NCBI RefSeq assembly: GCF_014298075.1 | Contig: NZ_CP060418.1 | Span: 2,666,001 to 2,730,000 of the forward strand | Reading direction: 5' to 3' | Length of the DNA: 64,000 bases | DNA from: Enterobacter sp. JUb54 | GTDB lineage: Bacteria; Pseudomonadota; Gammaproteobacteria; Enterobacterales; Enterobacteriaceae | In this document: positions 22,756 through 30,607 of the stretch, one piece after another | Position numbering within the stretch: the stretch's first letter is position 1 | Layout of the letters: the number at the start of each line of letters is the position of its first letter | Notes under the pieces: generated by a model | The model's input: the letters and a program-made list of their open reading frames with translations, nothing else | What the model was told of the DNA's origin: nothing | Databases searched by the model: none | Program-made: the position numbers and the translations under genes

Positions 22756-23685
22756 TCAACCCAGAGCCTGGTGGCGTAACCAGCTCTGCAAGAGTTTCGC
22801 GTTCGCCGTCATATCGCTGTCCTGGCGCACGCAAAGGTAGTAATCCCGGCCATCCTCGATGGTGGCGTCGATGATTTTCACCAGCTCGCCGCTGTTCAGA
22901 TAGGGCGCGATCAGCGGTTCGCGCATCAGGGCGCAGCCGAGGCCCGCCTGAACGCCCGCCAGGGTCAGCAGGCCATCTTCAAACAGCGGCCCCGTCGAGC
23001 GCGGCGGGCGTTTCACCCCCTGCTGAACAAACCACTGGTTCCACGTCGTGCGCTCCTCGTCATGGAGCAACGGCATCTGCAGTAGCTGTTCCGGCGTATC
23101 GATATGCCCGTGCAGGCGGATAAACGCCCGGCTGCATACCGGCACCATTCTGCCGGATATCAACTTTTCGCTCTGATATCCGGCCCACTGCCCGTCGCCA
23201 AAACGAATCGACATGTCCGATGCATCGCTCAGATAGTTACGATGGTTGGCATAGACCACGTTGATTTCGGTATGGGGGTTGGCGTGGACAAAAGACGGCA
23301 GGCGAGGAATAAACCAGCCCATCCCGAACAGCGGGATCAGGCTGATCGTCACCTGCTGAGTTTGCACCTGATCCACCAGATGCTCGGTGGCCTGGCGCAG
23401 CACATTAAACGCCGCGCGGATCGAGCGGTAATACTCCCGCCCCTGCTGGCTCAGGGTCAGCCGCCGGCCCTGCCTTTCGGTCAGCGAAATTTGCAGGTAC
23501 TCCTCCAGCACTTTCAGCTGATGGCTCACCGCCGAGGGTGAAATAGCCAGCTCCCGGGCGGCCTGCGTCACGCTGCCCAGACGGGCGATAGCCTCAAACG
23601 CGCGCACCGCCCGCAGCGGCGGATCGTTGGTCAACGTGCTTTCGGTGGTGAGTTCCGGCCCCGCCAATGATTCTGTTTTTTTCAT
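22756..23685 (-). CDS. LysR-family transcriptional regulator
   Basis: A 309-residue LysR-type regulator with an N-terminal extension of about 24 residues, a winged helix (25-84; VTQAARELAISPSAVSHQL) and a GcvA-like effector domain (FIPRLPSFVHANPHTEIN, GDGQWAGYQSE). It is divergent from the ABC/amidohydrolase operon across 171 bases, the classic arrangement in which the regulator controls the facing operon and itself. The effector is probably the imported substrate or an intermediate; that is inference. Confidence 0.88.
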   Translation of the reverse strand: MKKTESLAGPELTTESTLTNDPPLRAVRAFEAIARLGSVTQAARELAISPSAVSHQLKVLEEYLQISLTERQGRRLTLSQQGREYYRSIRAAFNVLRQATEHLVDQVQTQQVTISLIPLFGMGWFIPRLPSFVHANPHTEINVVYANHRNYLSDASDMSIRFGDGQWAGYQSEKLISGRMVPVCSRAFIRLHGHIDTPEQLLQMPLLHDEERTTWNQWFVQQGVKRPPRSTGPLFEDGLLTLAGVQAGLGCALMREPLIAPYLNSGELVKIIDATIEDGRDYYLCVRQDSDMTANAKLLQSWLRHQALG

Positions 23686-23856
23686 ATGTTGATTTTCTTA
23701 GTGCAGTCCACGTTTTTGCCGCTCATTTAATATGATTAAAAATCATAAAGATACAAATAATCACAAACTTCATAAGAAAGAATATATCCGTATTTTACAA
23801 TTTAATTCATTTATTAGATGGTAGCCGTAATTTGAGCACATTGTCGGGTTATTCAG

Positions 23857-24807
23857 TTGGACACTCTCATACAACAACTTATAAACGGGGTCATGCTCGG
23901 CAGCATCTACGCCCTAATCGCCCTCGGCTATACCATGGTGTATGGCATTCTGCGGATTATTAACTTCGCCCACGGCGATATCCTGATGGTCGGCGCGTTG
24001 ACCACGCTGTCCGGGATGAATGCGTTGAATGCCCATTTCCCCGGTCTGTCGCCGCTGGCGCAACTGGTGCTGGCGTTGATGCTGGCAATGATCATCTGCG
24101 GCCTGCTGGCCATGGCGGTGGAGCGCTTTGCCTACCGTCGCCTGCGCAACGCGCCGCGCCTGGCGCCGCTGATCTCCGGGATCGGCGTTTCGGTACTGCT
24201 GCAAACCGTGGCGATGATCGTCTGGTCCCGTAACCCGCTAATGTTCCCGCAGATCCTGCCGATGGACCCGATCGCCGTGACCCACGGCAGCGCCGGGCAC
24301 CCGCCGGCGATCGTCACCGTGACCGGCATCGTCACCGTCGCGCTGGCGCTGGCGGTGATGCTCGGCCTGTGGCTGCTGGTGGAATTTACCCGCCTGGGCC
24401 GCGGCATGCGCGCGGTGGCGGAAAACCCGCGTATCGCCACGCTGATGGGCGTTAACCCCAACGCCATTATTGCCCTGACCTTTGCCATTGGCGGCGCGTT
24501 TGCGGCCCTGGCCGGGGTGATGATGGCCAGCAACTACGGCAATGCCAGCTTCTCGATGGGCTTTCTGCCCGGCATTAAAGCGTTTACCGCCGCGGTACTC
24601 GGCGGCATCGGCAACATTCGCGGAGCCATGGTCGGCGGCCTGCTGCTGGGCCTGATCGAATCCCTGGGCGCCGGTTATCTCGGCGACCTGACCAACGGCG
24701 TCTTCGGCAGCAACTATCAGGATATCTTTGCCTTTATGGTGCTGATTCTGGTGCTGGTCTTCCGCCCTGCCGGTTTGCTCGGCGAACGCGTCGCGCACCG
24801 GGCTTAG
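23857..24807 (+). CDS. LivH-type branched-chain/amino acid ABC permease
   Basis: A 316-residue permease of the HAAT (LivH) class. It begins MDTLIQQLINGVMLGSIYAL and contains the typical LGRGMRAVAENPRIATLMGV loop near 180-200. The frame opens with TTG at 23857, which fits the family N-terminus exactly; no ATG lies near, and the ribosome-binding site is weak, suggesting low initiation. It is the first of seven co-directional genes with very small gaps. By family it moves amino acids or amides; here the enzymes downstream suggest a cyclic or carbamoylated amino acid derivative. Confidence 0.9.
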   Translation: MDTLIQQLINGVMLGSIYALIALGYTMVYGILRIINFAHGDILMVGALTTLSGMNALNAHFPGLSPLAQLVLALMLAMIICGLLAMAVERFAYRRLRNAPRLAPLISGIGVSVLLQTVAMIVWSRNPLMFPQILPMDPIAVTHGSAGHPPAIVTVTGIVTVALALAVMLGLWLLVEFTRLGRGMRAVAENPRIATLMGVNPNAIIALTFAIGGAFAALAGVMMASNYGNASFSMGFLPGIKAFTAAVLGGIGNIRGAMVGGLLLGLIESLGAGYLGDLTNGVFGSNYQDIFAFMVLILVLVFRPAGLLGERVAHRA

Positions 24808-24816
24808 GAGAGAACA

Positions 24817-25923
24817 ATGACAACAGCACAACTCGATACCCCTCTCGTCTCCCGCCGCTTCTGGTCCGGCATGACCCTGTTCATCTGCGCGCTGCTGGTC
24901 GCCCCCATCGTCGCCAGCCAGCTCGGCGGTAACTATTGGGTGCGGGTCATCGACTTCGCCCTGCTGTACATCATGCTGGCGCTGGGGCTGAACATCGTGG
25001 TCGGCTACACCGGCCTGCTGGATATGGGCTTTATCGCCTTTTACGCCGTCGGCGCCTATCTGGCAGCACTGCTGGCCTCGCCGCATCTGCTGGAAGTATT
25101 CCCGGTCTTAAATCAGTGGTTCCCGGATGGCCTGCACACCTCGTGGCTGGTGATTATTCCGCTCGCCGCGCTGGTGGCGGCGGGCTGCGGTATCGTGCTC
25201 GGCGCGCCAACGCTGAAGCTGCGCGGCGACTACCTGGCGATCGTCACCCTCGGGTTCGGCGAAATTATCCGCATTCTGATGCGCAACCTCGACCGCCCGG
25301 TCAACATCACCAACGGCGCCAAAGGTATTTCCGGGGTCGATACGCTGAATCTGTTCGGCCTGAAGTTTAGCGGCGTCTATCACTGGTTCGGCGTTAAAGT
25401 CCCGGCGCTGTGGCTGTGGTACTACCTGCTGATGCTGGTCATCGTGGCGATTATTTTCGTCTGTCTGCGCCTGCAGCACTCACGTATCGGCCGTGCCTGG
25501 CACGCCATTCGTGAAGATGAAGACGTTGCCCGCGCGATGGGCATTAATCTGCGCAACTACAAGCTGCTGGCCTTCGCCATCGGCGCCTCCTTCGGCGGCG
25601 TCGCCGGGGCGTTGTTCGGCGCATTTCAGGGCTTCGTTTCGCCGGAATCCTTCACCCTGCAGGAATCGATTGCGGTGCTGGCGATGGTGGTGCTGGGCGG
25701 GATGGGCCACATTCCGGGGGTGATCCTCGGCGCGGTGCTGCTCACTGCGCTACCGGAGCTGCTGCGTAGCCAGGCCGCCCCGCTACAGCAGGCGCTGTTT
25801 GGCGAGGTGCTGATCGACCCGGAAATTCTGCGCCAGCTATTTTATGGCCTGGCGCTGGTGCTGGTGATGCTGTTACGCCCGCAGGGCATCTGGCCCGCGC
25901 GCCATCAAGGAGCCAAAGCATGA
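24817..25923 (+). CDS. LivM-type ABC permease
   Basis: A 368-residue second permease of the HAAT importer. It contains VRVIDFALLYIMLALGLNIV, GYTGLLDMGFIAFYAVGAYL and the ATPase-contact loop SRIGRAWHAIREDEDVARAM near 220-240, all LivM hallmarks. AGGAGAG precedes the ATG. Its stop overlaps the start of the livG-type gene by four bases. It forms the heterodimeric channel with the preceding permease. Confidence 0.92.
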   Translation: MTTAQLDTPLVSRRFWSGMTLFICALLVAPIVASQLGGNYWVRVIDFALLYIMLALGLNIVVGYTGLLDMGFIAFYAVGAYLAALLASPHLLEVFPVLNQWFPDGLHTSWLVIIPLAALVAAGCGIVLGAPTLKLRGDYLAIVTLGFGEIIRILMRNLDRPVNITNGAKGISGVDTLNLFGLKFSGVYHWFGVKVPALWLWYYLLMLVIVAIIFVCLRLQHSRIGRAWHAIREDEDVARAMGINLRNYKLLAFAIGASFGGVAGALFGAFQGFVSPESFTLQESIAVLAMVVLGGMGHIPGVILGAVLLTALPELLRSQAAPLQQALFGEVLIDPEILRQLFYGLALVLVMLLRPQGIWPARHQGAKA

Positions 25924-26687
25924 GCCTGTTAAGCGTGCGCCATATGTTCAAGCGCTTCGGCGGCCTGACGGCGGTCGATAACGTGTCGCTGACGATCGAT
26001 GACGGCGAAATCTACGGCCTGATTGGCCCCAACGGCGCAGGCAAAACCACCTGCTTCAACCTGATTACCGGGCTGTACCCGGCGGACAGCGGCGAGTTTG
26101 CCATCGCCGGAGAGCCCTATTCGCCGAAAAATATCGAGAAGGTCACCGCCGCCGGGATCGCCCGTACCTTTCAGAATGTGCGGCTGTTCAACGAGATGTC
26201 GGTGCTGGAAAACGTGATGGTGGGCCGCCACGTGCGTACCCGCAATGGTCTGTGGGCCGCCCTCTCCCGCCATAAACGCGCCCGTGCCGAAGAGGCGCAG
26301 ACCCGCGAGCTGGCGTGGCACTGGCTGGAGTATACCGGCATCGCACAGTTCGCCCACTACCGCGCCTGCGACCTTGCCTATGGCCACCAGCGGCGGCTGG
26401 AAATTGCCCGTGCGCTGGCTACCGAACCGCGCCTGCTGGCGCTGGATGAACCCGCCGCCGGCATGAACGCCGCCGAGAAGATGGCGCTTGGCGAACTGCT
26501 GCTGCGGATTCGCAACGACGGTAAAACGCTGCTGATGATTGAGCATGACGTCAAGCTGGTGATGGGGATCTGCGATCGCCTGATGGTGCTGGATTACGGC
26601 AAAACCTTAACCAGCGGCACGCCGGATACCGTCCGCCGCGATCCGGCGGTTATCGCCGCCTGGCTGGGAGGCAATGCCCATGTCTGA
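25920..26687 (+). CDS. LivG-type ABC ATP-binding protein
   Basis: A 255-residue ABC ATPase. Walker [10 protein letters not shown] is near 36-44, the family-specific RTFQNVRLF is present, Walker B is LLALDEP followed by the LivG-type AAGMN, and the switch is MIEHDVKLV. The signature region reads [10 protein letters not shown], the usual LivG form in place of a canonical LSGGQ. It powers the importer together with the next gene. Confidence 0.93.
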   Translation: MSLLSVRHMFKRFGGLTAVDNVSLTIDDGEIYGLIGPNGAGKTTCFNLITGLYPADSGEFAIAGEPYSPKNIEKVTAAGIARTFQNVRLFNEMSVLENVMVGRHVRTRNGLWAALSRHKRARAEEAQTRELAWHWLEYTGIAQFAHYRACDLAYGHQRRLEIARALATEPRLLALDEPAAGMNAAEKMALGELLLRIRNDGKTLLMIEHDVKLVMGICDRLMVLDYGKTLTSGTPDTVRRDPAVIAAWLGGNAHV

Positions 26688-27399
26688 TTTATTAACCGTT
26701 AACCAACTTGCCGTCCATTACGGCGGTATCCAGGCGGTACGCGACGTCTCCTTTAGCGTTAAAGAAGGCGAGCAAACCACGCTTATTGGCGCCAACGGCG
26801 CGGGCAAAAGCTCAACCGTTCGCGCCATTACCGGGCTGGAACCCTTTAGCGGCGACATCCTGTTTAATGGCAAGCCGATACGCCAGCGCCGGGCCGACGC
26901 CCTGCTGCGCGAAGGGCTGGTGATGGTGCCGGAAGGTCGCGGCATCTTTGCCCGTATGACGGTGCTGGAAAACCTGCAAATGGGCGCCTGGCTACGTCGC
27001 GATAGCGCGGCGGTCCGCCAGGAAATGAGCGATATTTTCGCCGCTTTTCCACGCCTTGCCGAACGTCAGCATCAGCTGGCCGGACTGCTTTCCGGCGGTG
27101 AACAACAGCTGCTGGCGCTCAACCGCGCCCTGCTCAGCCAGCCGCGTCTGCTGATCCTCGACGAACCGTCGATGGGTCTGGCGCCGTTGATGGTAGAGAA
27201 CATTTTCCGGGTGATTGCCACCCTGCGCCAGCGTGGCGTGGCCCTGCTGCTGATTGAGCAGAACGCCCGTCTGGCGCTGGAGGCAACCGACAGCGCCTGG
27301 GTTATGGACAGCGGCAGCATCGTCGAGCGCGGTCCGTCGCAGACGCTGCTGGCCGATGACCGGATTGCACAGATTTATTTGGGCGAAATGCCCGCTTAA
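26680..27399 (+). CDS. LivF-type ABC ATP-binding protein
   Basis: A 239-residue ABC ATPase of the LivF class. Walker A is GANGAGKSS, and VMVPEGRGIFARMTV, signature LSGGEQQ, Walker B LLILDEPSMGLAP and switch LIEQN are all present. The start at 26680 is preferred because GGGAGG lies 8 bases upstream; the ATG two codons earlier is only 2 bases from it. The gene overlaps the end of the livG-type gene by 8 bases. Confidence 0.93.
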   Translation: MSDLLTVNQLAVHYGGIQAVRDVSFSVKEGEQTTLIGANGAGKSSTVRAITGLEPFSGDILFNGKPIRQRRADALLREGLVMVPEGRGIFARMTVLENLQMGAWLRRDSAAVRQEMSDIFAAFPRLAERQHQLAGLLSGGEQQLLALNRALLSQPRLLILDEPSMGLAPLMVENIFRVIATLRQRGVALLLIEQNARLALEATDSAWVMDSGSIVERGPSQTLLADDRIAQIYLGEMPA

Positions 27400-27426
27400 C
27401 ACACCAACCAGCCTCAGGGAAAAACA

Positions 27427-28584
27427 ATGAAAACAGCAACAATCAGTGCGCTCAGCGCCGCTATTCTGCTCAGTGGTTTTGCCTCATCCGCCGTATGGGC
27501 GCAGGCGCAAGAAACCGTGATTATAGGCCTGGCAGGCCCGCTGACCGGCCCTTCCGCGCGTATCGGCAAGGACCTGGAAAACGGCGCGCAGCTCGCCATT
27601 GACGATATCAACAAACAGCACCCGACCATCGGCGGCAAGGCGGTAACCTTCAAGCTGCAATCGGAAGACGATCAGTCCGACCCGCGTACCGCCGTTGCCG
27701 TCGCCCAGCGCCTGGTCGACAGCGGCGTCGCCGGCGTGGTCGGTCACTGGAACACCGGCACCAGTATTCCCGCCGCGCGCGTCTATCATGATGCCGGGAT
27801 TGCCCAGGTGGCGCCGGTTGCGACCGGGCACGCCTATACCAAACAGGGCTTCGACACCAGCTTCCGCGTAATGGGCCACGACGATGACGGCGGCCAGTTT
27901 GCCGGACAGTACGCGGTACAAACCCTGAAGGCCAAGCGCATTGCGGTTATCGATGACCGTACCGCCTTCGGTCAGGGGCTGGCGGATGAGTTTATTAAGT
28001 CGCTGGAAGCGCAGGGTATCAACATCGTTGACCGTCAGTATGTCGATGACAAAACCATCGACTTCAGCGCCGTCCTGACCGCGATCCGCAGCAAGAACGC
28101 CGATCTGATTTTCTTCGGCGGCGTCGATAGCCAGGCCGCTCCGCTGGCGCGCCGCATCAAACAACTGGGCATGAACGCCACCCTGATGGGCGCGGGCGGT
28201 TTCGTCAGCCAGACCTTCCTCCAGCTGGCGCAGAAAGAAGGCGACGGCGTGGTCGCGCTGGAGCCGGGATTGCCGGTCGATCAGATGCCCGGCGGCAAAG
28301 CCTTTGAGCAGGCTTACCAGTCGCGCTATCACACCCATATCGAGCTGCACGCGCCGTTTGCCTACGACGCCACCCGCGTGCTGGTCGCCGCCATGGAAAA
28401 AGCCGACTCCGTCGACCCGGCCGACTACCTGCCGGCGCTGCGTGCCATTAGCTATTCCGGCGTCACCGGACAAATCGCCTTTGATAAAGAGGGCAACCTG
28501 AAAGCGCCAAGCTTTACCGTTTACAAAGTCGTCGACGGTAAATGGCAGCCGCAAACCGTACTCGGTGGCGCAAAAACGCAGTAA
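27427..28584 (+). CDS. LivJ/K-type periplasmic substrate-binding protein
   Basis: A 385-residue binding protein with a signal peptide ending near residue 25 (SAVWAQA). The mature part has VIIGLAGPLTGPSARIGKDL, GAQLAIDDIN, VVGHWNTGTSIPAA and VAPVATGHAY, the usual type I fold of Leu/Ile/Val or amide-binding proteins. It would deliver the operon's substrate to the preceding permease pair. Its ligand is probably an amino-acid-like heterocycle or carbamoyl amino acid, judged from the two hydrolases that follow. The ribosome-binding site is AGGGA. Confidence 0.92.
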   Translation: MKTATISALSAAILLSGFASSAVWAQAQETVIIGLAGPLTGPSARIGKDLENGAQLAIDDINKQHPTIGGKAVTFKLQSEDDQSDPRTAVAVAQRLVDSGVAGVVGHWNTGTSIPAARVYHDAGIAQVAPVATGHAYTKQGFDTSFRVMGHDDDGGQFAGQYAVQTLKAKRIAVIDDRTAFGQGLADEFIKSLEAQGINIVDRQYVDDKTIDFSAVLTAIRSKNADLIFFGGVDSQAAPLARRIKQLGMNATLMGAGGFVSQTFLQLAQKEGDGVVALEPGLPVDQMPGGKAFEQAYQSRYHTHIELHAPFAYDATRVLVAAMEKADSVDPADYLPALRAISYSGVTGQIAFDKEGNLKAPSFTVYKVVDGKWQPQTVLGGAKTQ

Positions 28585-28601
28585 CGCAGTGAGGCAATGT
28601 G

Positions 28602-29084
28602 ATGAGTGATAATAATGAGCTGGGCATTCTCGCCCGCCGCAAAATTGAAGCTGAAATAATCAAGCCGATTTACGACATCCTGGTGCGCGAGATAGGTAAA
28701 GCGCGCGCCCAGGCGGTCATCGGTGAAGCCATTGAAAACGCCGCCATTGAGGCGGGAAAAACCTTTGCCAGCCAGGAGCCTGACGGCGCGAATATCCAGA
28801 GCTTTGTCGCCCTGCAATATCTGTGGGAGAAAGACAACGCCCTGGAGGTCAAGGTACTGGACGCCGACGACCAGCAGTATAACTACAACGTTAACCGCTG
28901 CCGTTACGCCGAGATGTATCACGAGATGGGGCTGGGAGAGATTGGTCACCTGCTCTCCTGCGCCCGCGATGACAAATTTATCGTCGGCTACGCGCCGGAG
29001 GTGGAGCTGACCCGCACCACCACCATTATGCAGGGCGGAAAGTGCTGCGACTTCCGCTATCGCGTGAAAAAGGACAAACCATGA
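28602..29084 (+). CDS. L-2-amino-thiazoline-4-carboxylic acid hydrolase family protein
   Basis: A 160-residue protein recognised by overall similarity to the ATC hydrolase family: LARRKIEAEIIKPIYDILVR at the start, NRCRYAEMYHEMGLGEIGHL near 102-121 and GGKCCDFRYRV at the end. In Pseudomonas the family member opens L-2-amino-2-thiazoline-4-carboxylate to N-carbamoyl-L-cysteine. The ATG at 28602, with GAGG 9 bases upstream, is preferred over the GTG just before it. It overlaps the start of the N-carbamoyl hydrolase gene (ATGA), which supports a two-step pathway. Family members can differ in substrate, so the reaction is a strong inference, not proof. Confidence 0.8.
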   Translation: MSDNNELGILARRKIEAEIIKPIYDILVREIGKARAQAVIGEAIENAAIEAGKTFASQEPDGANIQSFVALQYLWEKDNALEVKVLDADDQQYNYNVNRCRYAEMYHEMGLGEIGHLLSCARDDKFIVGYAPEVELTRTTTIMQGGKCCDFRYRVKKDKP

Positions 29085-30301
29085 TAACCGTCAACGGCGA
29101 GCGCCTGTGGTCAACGCTGAACGAGATGGCGAGGATTGGCGCCACCCCGGCCGGCGGCGTGACCCGGCTGACCCTCAGCGACGAGGATCGCCAGGCGCGC
29201 GACCTGCTGCGCGAGTGGGCGCGGGAGGCCGGTTTTCCCTGCGAAGTCGATAGCATGGGCAATATGTTTATCCGCCGCGCCGGTAAAAATCCGCAGCTGG
29301 CCCCGGTATTGACCGGTTCGCATGTCGATTCCCAACCGCTCGGCGGCCGCTATGACGGCATTTACGGCGTGCTGGCCGGGCTGGAGGCGCTGCGCACGCT
29401 CAACGAGCGCGGCGTTGAAACCGAACGCGATATCCTGCTGGTCAACTGGACCAACGAGGAAGGGGCGCGCTTTGCACCGGCGATGCTCGCCTCCGGGGTC
29501 TGGGCCGGGCAGTTCAGCGAAGCTTACGCGCTGGCCCGTGAAGACCGCGACGGCATCAGCGTCGGCGCGGCGCTGGAGGCTATCGGCTATCGCGGCGAAC
29601 GTCCTACCGCCGCCTTCCCGCTGCACGCCTGCTACGAAGTGCATATCGAACAGGGGCCGATCCTGGAACAGGAAGGCATTGATATCGGCCTCGTCCACGC
29701 GGCGATGGGTCAACGCTGGTTCAACGTCTCGCTGGACGGCTTTTCCGCCCACGCCGGAACCACGCCGATGGGCAGCCGCCGCGATGCCCTGACCGCCTTC
29801 GCCGAACTGGCGCTGGCGGTTGAGCAAATCGGCATCGCCCACAACCCCGACGGGCGGGCGACTATCGGCATGGCGCAGGTGATACCGGGATCGCGCAACG
29901 TGGTGCCGGGGCGCGTGGAATGCAGCGTCGAGTTTCGCCATCCGCAAACCCCGGCGCTGGAAGCCATGGAGCGGGAGCTGCATCGTGCCGCTGAAGCGCT
30001 GGCAGCGCGTGGCGTGACGGCAAACGTCGAGCGGATTTTCGATTATGCCCCTATTGCCTTTGATGCCGGGTGTCTCGCCCGTAGCGAACAGGCGGTCGCG
30101 GCACTCGGCTACAGCGCCAGACCGATGGTCTCCGGCGCCGGTCACGATACCTGCTATATCAGCAAGGTCGCGCCCGCCAGCATGATTTTTATCCCCTGCG
30201 AGAAGGGAGTGAGTCATAACGAAGCGGAGAACATTCAGCCCGGCTGGGCAGAGAAAGGGGCCAACGTGCTGCTGCACAGCCTGCTGCTCGCCGCGTCATA
30301 A
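29081..30301 (+). CDS. N-carbamoyl-L-amino acid hydrolase (Zn M20-type amidase)
   Basis: A 406-residue metal-dependent amidase. The five family metal ligands are all visible: His in GSHVDSQP, Asp in GGRYDGIYG, Glu in TNEEGARF, His in YEVHIEQGP and His in SHNEAENI. The dimer-domain motif DGFSAHAGTTPMGSR is also present. These enzymes remove the carbamoyl group from N-carbamoyl-L-amino acids, giving the amino acid, CO2 and ammonia; coupled with the preceding gene the product would be L-cysteine. The start at 29081 has AAGGAC and the ATGA overlap; the longer frame from 29042 lacks both. Last gene of the operon. Confidence 0.88.
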   Translation: MITVNGERLWSTLNEMARIGATPAGGVTRLTLSDEDRQARDLLREWAREAGFPCEVDSMGNMFIRRAGKNPQLAPVLTGSHVDSQPLGGRYDGIYGVLAGLEALRTLNERGVETERDILLVNWTNEEGARFAPAMLASGVWAGQFSEAYALAREDRDGISVGAALEAIGYRGERPTAAFPLHACYEVHIEQGPILEQEGIDIGLVHAAMGQRWFNVSLDGFSAHAGTTPMGSRRDALTAFAELALAVEQIGIAHNPDGRATIGMAQVIPGSRNVVPGRVECSVEFRHPQTPALEAMERELHRAAEALAARGVTANVERIFDYAPIAFDAGCLARSEQAVAALGYSARPMVSGAGHDTCYISKVAPASMIFIPCEKGVSHNEAENIQPGWAEKGANVLLHSLLLAAS

Positions 30302-30607
30302 AAGTCACCATCCAGTCTCTTTATCGTCATGGCGCCACGCGGTGCCATGACGTCACTCCGTTGCACCACGACGCTCGGCCCTGCGCTAAAGGATCGGCAA
30401 CATCAAGCATAACCAAATCAAAACAATAAGTTATATTGTTTAACCCGATGACCTAAAACACATTTATTTCTGTATTTTCTGCTAAGATCAGGCAATAGAT
30501 AACATATAGTAGAGTCACTGAGCGCTCATAGCGCCATCGCTCGCCGTGGTGATTTCGTGTAACCGCGCTCAATTTGTTCTTTTTTACTGCTGACGCTTCG
30601 GGTTCGT
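30302..30607. other. intergenic stretch with one hairpin
   Basis: 306 bases between the N-carbamoyl hydrolase and diguanylate cyclase genes. Its first part holds a strong hairpin (30325-30352). The AT-rich middle (about 30410-30500) probably carries the diguanylate cyclase promoter. No reading frame or repeat was recognised. Confidence 0.5.
30325..30352 (+). terminator. hairpin after the amidase operon
   Basis: Perfect 9-bp stem CGTCATGGC with its complement and a 10-base loop, 23 bases past the stop codon. It lacks a T-run, so termination efficiency is uncertain. Confidence 0.45.
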
